From Geodermatophilaceae bacterium (GTDB lineage: Bacteria; Actinomycetota; Actinomycetes; Mycobacteriales; Geodermatophilaceae): DNA of 34,545 nt. Position 1 is the stretch's first letter, and the number at the start of each line of letters is the position of its first letter. A model generated the notes under the pieces. That model had not been told where the DNA came from and made no database searches. It saw only the letters and a list, made by a program, of their open reading frames with translations. Shown here in pieces: positions 28,751-34,545 of this stretch. The DNA lies in the NCBI GenBank assembly GCA_013695685.1, contig JACCZY010000177.1, positions 1-34,545 of the forward strand, written 5' to 3'. The position numbers were made by a program, and so were the translations under genes.

Positions 28751-30004
28751 TCAGCCGCCGTTGCGCCAGGACGTCAGGTAGGCCTCCTGCGCCGGGTCCA
28801 GCGTGTCGATGCGCACGCCCATGGCCGCCAGCTGCAGCATCGCGAGCCCGTAGTCGATCTCTGCCGGTACGTCGTACACCCCTGGGAGCAGGGCGGCGGC
28901 GTTAATGGCGAGCCATTCCACGCACAGCGCCTGGCCGGCGAAGCTCATGTCCATCACCGCAGGGGGATGGCCCTCCGCGGCAGCAAGGTTCACCAGCCGC
29001 CCCTCGGCGAGCACGAGCAGCCGCCGGCCGTCAGCCATCAGGTATTCGTCCACATGCGGACGGATCCCGGCCCTCATGTCGACGCACCGTGCGCGCAGCC
29101 AGGCGACGTCGATCTCCAAGTCGAAGTGCCCGCTGTTCGCCAGGATCGCGTTGTCCTTCATGGTCGCGAAGTGCGGCTCTGCCAGTACGCCGCGGCTGCC
29201 GGTCACGGTGACGAACACGTCACCCTCAGCGGCAGCCTCGCGCATGGGCAGTACGCGGAAGCCGGCCATGACGGCCTCCAGCGCCCGGGCCGGGTCGACC
29301 TCGGTGACGATGACGCTGGCGCCCAGCCCGCGCGCCCGGTCGGCAACCCCCTTGCCGCAGTTGCCGTATCCGGCGACGACAACGGTCCGCCCGGCCAGCA
29401 GGACGTTCGTCGAGCGGATGATGGCGTCCACTGTGGACTGTCCGGTGCCGTGCCGATTCGCGAAGCTCTGCTGGATTCTGCTGTCGTTGACTGCGACCAC
29501 CGGGAAGGAAAGGGCTGACTCCGCCGCCATTGCGCGCAGCCGCAGAACGCCGGTTGTCGTCTGTTCGCAGCCACCACGCACGTCCGGCAACAGGTCACGA
29601 TGCGTCGTGTGCAGTCGGCCTACCAGGTCGCAACCGTCGTCCAGCACGAGTTGAGGTGCGGCGGCCAGTGCCAGTTCAAGATGCCGATCGTAGGTCACCC
29701 GGTCCGCGCCACGCCGCGCGTGGACGTCGATACCGAAGCGGTGCACCAGGGCCGCGGCGATGTCGTCCTGGGTCGACAGCGGGTTAGCCGCTGCCAGATG
29801 CAGGTGCGCCCCGCCGGCTTTGAGTACCAACATCAGGTTGGCTGTCTCCGGGGTGACGTGCAGTGCCGCGACGACCCGCAGCCCGTCCAGCGGCCGGTCG
29901 CGTTCAAAGCGCTCTTTGATCTGCGCCAGGGCGGGCATGGCGCGTTGCGCCCAGACGAGGCGGAGGAGCCCCTGATCGCTCAGGGACTCCTCCGCCGTGC
30001 TCAT
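28751..30004 (-). CDS. Short-form adenosylhomocysteinase homolog with catalytic residues substituted
   Basis: Adenosylhomocysteinase fold (ALHVTPETANL, LVLDDGCDL, VVAGYGNCGKGVADRARGLGASVIVTEVDP, NSGHFDLEID, EGRLVNLAAAEGHP), but CEQTTTGV and NDSRIQQSFANRHGTGQST replace EETTTGV and [14 protein letters not shown]. No C-terminal YRY. Confidence 0.92.
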   Translation of the reverse strand: MSTAEESLSDQGLLRLVWAQRAMPALAQIKERFERDRPLDGLRVVAALHVTPETANLMLVLKAGGAHLHLAAANPLSTQDDIAAALVHRFGIDVHARRGADRVTYDRHLELALAAAPQLVLDDGCDLVGRLHTTHRDLLPDVRGGCEQTTTGVLRLRAMAAESALSFPVVAVNDSRIQQSFANRHGTGQSTVDAIIRSTNVLLAGRTVVVAGYGNCGKGVADRARGLGASVIVTEVDPARALEAVMAGFRVLPMREAAAEGDVFVTVTGSRGVLAEPHFATMKDNAILANSGHFDLEIDVAWLRARCVDMRAGIRPHVDEYLMADGRRLLVLAEGRLVNLAAAEGHPPAVMDMSFAGQALCVEWLAINAAALLPGVYDVPAEIDYGLAMLQLAAMGVRIDTLDPAQEAYLTSWRNGG

Positions 30005-30019
30005 CAGAAGTGCGACCGC

Positions 30020-31480
<1,461 letters not shown>

Positions 31481-31489
31481 GTACGTCTC

Positions 31490-31846
31490 CTACTTCTCGG
31501 TGTGGGTGAGCAGGCGCTCGTGTTTCTCTTGCTCGAAACGCAGCCAGTCGGTGACCGGTGGCTCCTCCGGCCGGGCCGGCCGGGTGGCGAACCACTCCCC
31601 GACGGCGGCAGCGGCTTCCGGCTCGGACCGGAGCCGTGCCATGAAGGCGAGCTCGGCCAAGCCGATGTCATACGTCGTCACGAGATCGCGCAAGGTGCGC
31701 AGTCGCTCGACCTGGGCTGGACCGTAGAGCCGGTACCCACCCTCGGAGCGACGGGGTGCGACCAGCCCGGAGTGCTCGATGTAGCGCAGCATCCGTGCCG
31801 ACCAACCTGTGGTCTGCGCCGCCTCGGCGATGGTCAGTACGTCCAC
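31490..31846 (-). CDS. MerR family transcriptional regulator
   Basis: MDVLTIAEAAQTTGWSARMLRYIEHSGLVAPRRSEGGYRLYGPAQVERLRTLRDL: MerR winged HTH; ends 9 bp before the ahcY start. Confidence 0.92.
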   Translation of the reverse strand: MDVLTIAEAAQTTGWSARMLRYIEHSGLVAPRRSEGGYRLYGPAQVERLRTLRDLVTTYDIGLAELAFMARLRSEPEAAAAVGEWFATRPARPEEPPVTDWLRFEQEKHERLLTHTEK

Positions 31847-31922
31847 CCCGATAGGCTACCACGCTCGTGTCAATCATTCACGTCACGCCTGCAGACCTTG
31901 GCACGGATGTGTCAACTTGCAG

Positions 31923-33098
31923 CTAGCCCCGGGACAGCCCCGTCGTCGCGCGGTAGACACCGCCCGTGCCGGTGACCGCGACCGGCTCGCCGGAGGGAAC
32001 GAAGACCGACTGTCCTCGACCAAGCGGTTCCGGCACACCGTCACCCCTCAGGCTCAGTGCACCGTCGGTGCACAGCAGGATCTGCGGCCCCCGGACCTCG
32101 CTGGTGACCGGCCCGCTGCCGTCGAGTTCGGCGCGGGCCAGGGCGAAGCCTGCGGCCGGTGTCGGATACCGCGACCAGCCCGCCTCGTCCGGCTGACCAT
32201 CGAGGATCTCGGGTACGCCGCCGCGCACCTCGAGGACCGCCATGAGTTCCGGTACGTCGACGTGCTTCGGGGTGAGCCCGCCCCGCAGGACGTTGTCCGA
32301 GGTTGTCATGATCTCGACGCCCACTCCGCGCAGGTAGGCGTGCAGCCGCCCGGGCGGCAGGTACGTCGCCTGACCGGGGCGCAGCTGGATCAGGTTGAGC
32401 AAGAGGGAGACGACCACTCCCGGATCCTCCGGGTATCGCTCGGCAAGCTCGGCGGCGCACAGGTACGACGGTGCGAACGGGCTGCCCTCCTCCGCGCGGC
32501 GACGGGAGGCGGCCAGCACGGCGGCGACCAGGTCTCCCGGAGCCGCAGCGTCCAGGATCGCGCAGACCAACCCTGCCAGTTCCCCGGGTCCAGGCAACCG
32601 GAGCTCGGGGACGCCCAGTTCGCCGAGCAGTGCCTGGATCTCCTTGATCGGTCGCAGCCCGCAGAGCGCATCGAACGGGGTCAACGCGCAGATCAACTCG
32701 GGCTTGTGATGGGGATCGCGGTAAGTGCGGCGGGGGTCGTCGTGGGCGATCCCCCGGTCCTGCTCCTCGGCGAAGCCGGCCGCGGCGCGGTCAGCGTCCG
32801 GGTGCGCCTGCAGCGACAGGGGTTGGTCCACGGCCAGGACCTTGAGCAGGAACGGCAGCCGCGGGCCGAAAGCCTCCAGTCCATCCGCTCCGAGCAACCC
32901 GCGAGGGTCGGCGTCGATCATGTCGACCAGCGAGCGCTCCGCGCCGTCGCAAATTACTCGGGACGGAACAGCTGGATGTGCGCCGAGCCAGAGTTCGGCC
33001 TGCGGTTCGGCCGAGGGCACCTGCTCCCCCAGCAGTTCGGCGATAGCCGACCGGGATCCCCAAGCGTAGCTCTGGATGGGGTTGACCAGCCGGTACAT
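31923..33098 (-). CDS. manA: Mannose-6-phosphate isomerase, class I
   Basis: MYRLVNPIQSYAWGSRSAIAELLG, LPFLLKVLAVDQPLSLQAHPD, YRDPHHKPELICALTPFDALCGLRP, YLPPGRLHAYLRGVGVEIMTTSDNVLRGGLTPKHVDVPEL. ATG at 33098. Confidence 0.96.
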   Translation of the reverse strand: MYRLVNPIQSYAWGSRSAIAELLGEQVPSAEPQAELWLGAHPAVPSRVICDGAERSLVDMIDADPRGLLGADGLEAFGPRLPFLLKVLAVDQPLSLQAHPDADRAAAGFAEEQDRGIAHDDPRRTYRDPHHKPELICALTPFDALCGLRPIKEIQALLGELGVPELRLPGPGELAGLVCAILDAAAPGDLVAAVLAASRRRAEEGSPFAPSYLCAAELAERYPEDPGVVVSLLLNLIQLRPGQATYLPPGRLHAYLRGVGVEIMTTSDNVLRGGLTPKHVDVPELMAVLEVRGGVPEILDGQPDEAGWSRYPTPAAGFALARAELDGSGPVTSEVRGPQILLCTDGALSLRGDGVPEPLGRGQSVFVPSGEPVAVTGTGGVYRATTGLSRG

Positions 33099-33439
33099 GC
33101 TAGGACCATAACCATCAGACGAGGTGCGGTTCCGTGGGGCAGCTCTCCGGTTCGACGTTCGGCTTCGGCGGCCTGCCCGGCGGAGTCGACCAGGCGATCG
33201 TGGGTGGCCTCGGTCCACCAGGAACGGCCCGAGTGGTGATCGCCGGGCCGGGCAGGGCGAGCCGGGACGCGGTGCCGGCGGAGTGCGGCCCGGGGAACGG
33301 TTGTTCGGGCAGATCTTCCCGGACATCGGCGACGAGCCGATATCAGGGATCAACTTCCGCATCACCCCCGTGCTCGTCCCCGGCCCCTTGCCGGTGTCGA
33401 TGTCAGCCGCTTGACCCACCCCCGCAGGATGTCCGGGTT

Positions 33440-33586
33440 CATCAGGGCGTGGGTGCCTTGGGGACCGAGCCGCGTACCCACGGTGCTCGCCCGCTCCTCG
33501 GCTACCCGTAGATGTGGCGTGTCCGAATCGGCGACTATCGCGTGATCTACGCCACCAAGGACGCCGAACTCGTCGGCAGCACCTAG
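33440..33586 (+). pseudogene. RelE/ParE-family toxin C-terminal remnant with an in-frame TAG
   Basis: Frame reads ...VHQGVGALGTEPRTHGARPLLGYP*MWRVRIGDYRVIYATKDAELVGST*; TAG at 33509-33511 interrupts the RelE-like NPRPxGAxxLxGxPxxWRVRIGDYRVIY pattern. Confidence 0.75.
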
Positions 33587-34545
33587 GCGCCCCCACGGAC
33601 GTCGGGGGCACCGAGCCGGGCGGCGTCGGCGGTGCTGTCGTCGGGCATCCGTTGTGATTCCCGCTCGGCAGCCACCCGGGCGCGGTAGTGCTCGAGCTCT
33701 CGTGCCCGCACAGCAGCCGACCAGCCCAGCACCGCCGCCATCAGGTCAGCGACCCGCTCGGCAGACTCCAGGCCGCGGTGCGGCGTCTGCACCGAGATGC
33801 GGGTGCGCCGGGTCAGCACATCGTCGAGGTGCAGGGCGCCCTCGGCGAGGGCGGCGTAGTGGACCTCGACGGCCAGGTGGTCCGTGGCGCCCGGCAGCGG
33901 CTGGGCCAGGTCCGGTGGGTCAGCGGTGAGCTCGAGCAGCTCCCCCGCCCGGTCGCCGTACCGGTGCAACAGTCGCTCCACAGTGGACAGCGCCAGCTCG
34001 TGCCGCTGGGCGAGGAGGCTCCGGTCGGCCCACGCGGCAGCGAAGCGTCGGGCACCGACCAGGGGCAGCCGTGCGGTCCGGCTGGCGGGGATGCCGGTCA
34101 TGGCTGCGGTGGCGGCGTCGACGGCGTCCGCGGCCATGACCCGGTATGTCGTGTACTTCCCGCCGGCCACCAGCACCAACCCGGGAGCCGGCGTGACGAC
34201 CGCATGCTCTCGGGACAGCCGGCTCGTGGCATCCGATTCGCCGGCCAGCAGCGGTCGCAGACCGGCGTACACGCCCTCGATGTCGGAACGGCCCAGCGGG
34301 CGGGCGAGAACCCGGTTCAGCTGCCCGAGCAGGTAGTCGATGTCGGCGGAGCTGGCCGCCGGGTGCGCCCGGTCCAGGTTCCAGTCGGTGTCGGTGGTCC
34401 CGATGATCCAGTGCGACTCCCAGGGGATCACGAACAGCACGCTCGTCTCGGTCCGCAGGATCAAGCCGGTCTCACCCGCCAGCCGGTCCCGCCCGACCAC
34501 GAGGTGCACACCCTTGGATGCCCGTACCCGCAGGCTCATCGGGCC
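33583..34545 (-). CDS. glpD: Glycerol-3-phosphate dehydrogenase (FAD-dependent), C-terminal part, truncated by the window edge
   Basis: GVHLVVGRDRL, ETSVLFVIPWESHWIIGTTDTDW, YAGLRPLLAGE...SRLSREHAVVTPAPGLVLVAGGKYTTYRVMAADAVDAA; 5' end beyond 34545. Confidence 0.94.
   Translation of the reverse strand, partial: GPMSLRVRASKGVHLVVGRDRLAGETGLILRTETSVLFVIPWESHWIIGTTDTDWNLDRAHPAASSADIDYLLGQLNRVLARPLGRSDIEGVYAGLRPLLAGESDATSRLSREHAVVTPAPGLVLVAGGKYTTYRVMAADAVDAATAAMTGIPASRTARLPLVGARRFAAAWADRSLLAQRHELALSTVERLLHRYGDRAGELLELTADPPDLAQPLPGATDHLAVEVHYAALAEGALHLDDVLTRRTRISVQTPHRGLESAERVADLMAAVLGWSAAVRARELEHYRARVAAERESQRMPDDSTADAARLGAPDVRGGA

Noticed and set aside
33099-33439. Possible coding gene (plus ORFs 33124-33414, 33134-33511)
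   Set aside because: Apart from the RelE-like end, no recognisable protein; treated as decayed intergenic DNA.

Overview
The window is a 34.5 kb high-GC actinobacterial chromosomal segment. Gene order partly matches the M. tuberculosis Rv3233c-Rv3255c neighbourhood as I remember it: WS/DGAT, Rv3235-like, secA1, hpf, comF, lpqB, mtrB, mtrA, sahH, manA. Most genes are ordinary housekeeping genes. They include kynA, pruA, secA, hpf, comF, lpqB-mtrB-mtrA, ahcY, manA and a truncated glpD. The left end has parts of a type VII secretion (ESX-like) locus: a WXG100 protein, an FHA-EccC ATPase, and a GTG-started Suppressor-of-fused (SUFU) domain gene that the ORF track missed. Strongest observations: (1) a second adenosylhomocysteinase-like gene directly downstream of canonical ahcY has replaced three catalytic residues (E156->Q, K186->Q, D190->A, human numbering) but keeps its NAD-binding motif, so it looks like a pseudoenzyme or neofunctionalised paralog; (2) hpf, an LLM flavin/F420 oxidoreductase and a GH13 alpha-amylase/trehalose-synthase-like gene are joined by 4-nt stop/start overlaps; (3) a WXG100-SUFU pair lies near an orphan EccC; (4) an AT-rich leader carries AAAC tracts at 10-bp spacing beside a BldC-like regulator; (5) there is a RelE/ParE toxin remnant with an in-frame stop and a possible RHH antitoxin remnant. 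No CRISPR array, tRNA, rRNA or intact mobile element was recognised. All family calls are by eye; no searches were run.
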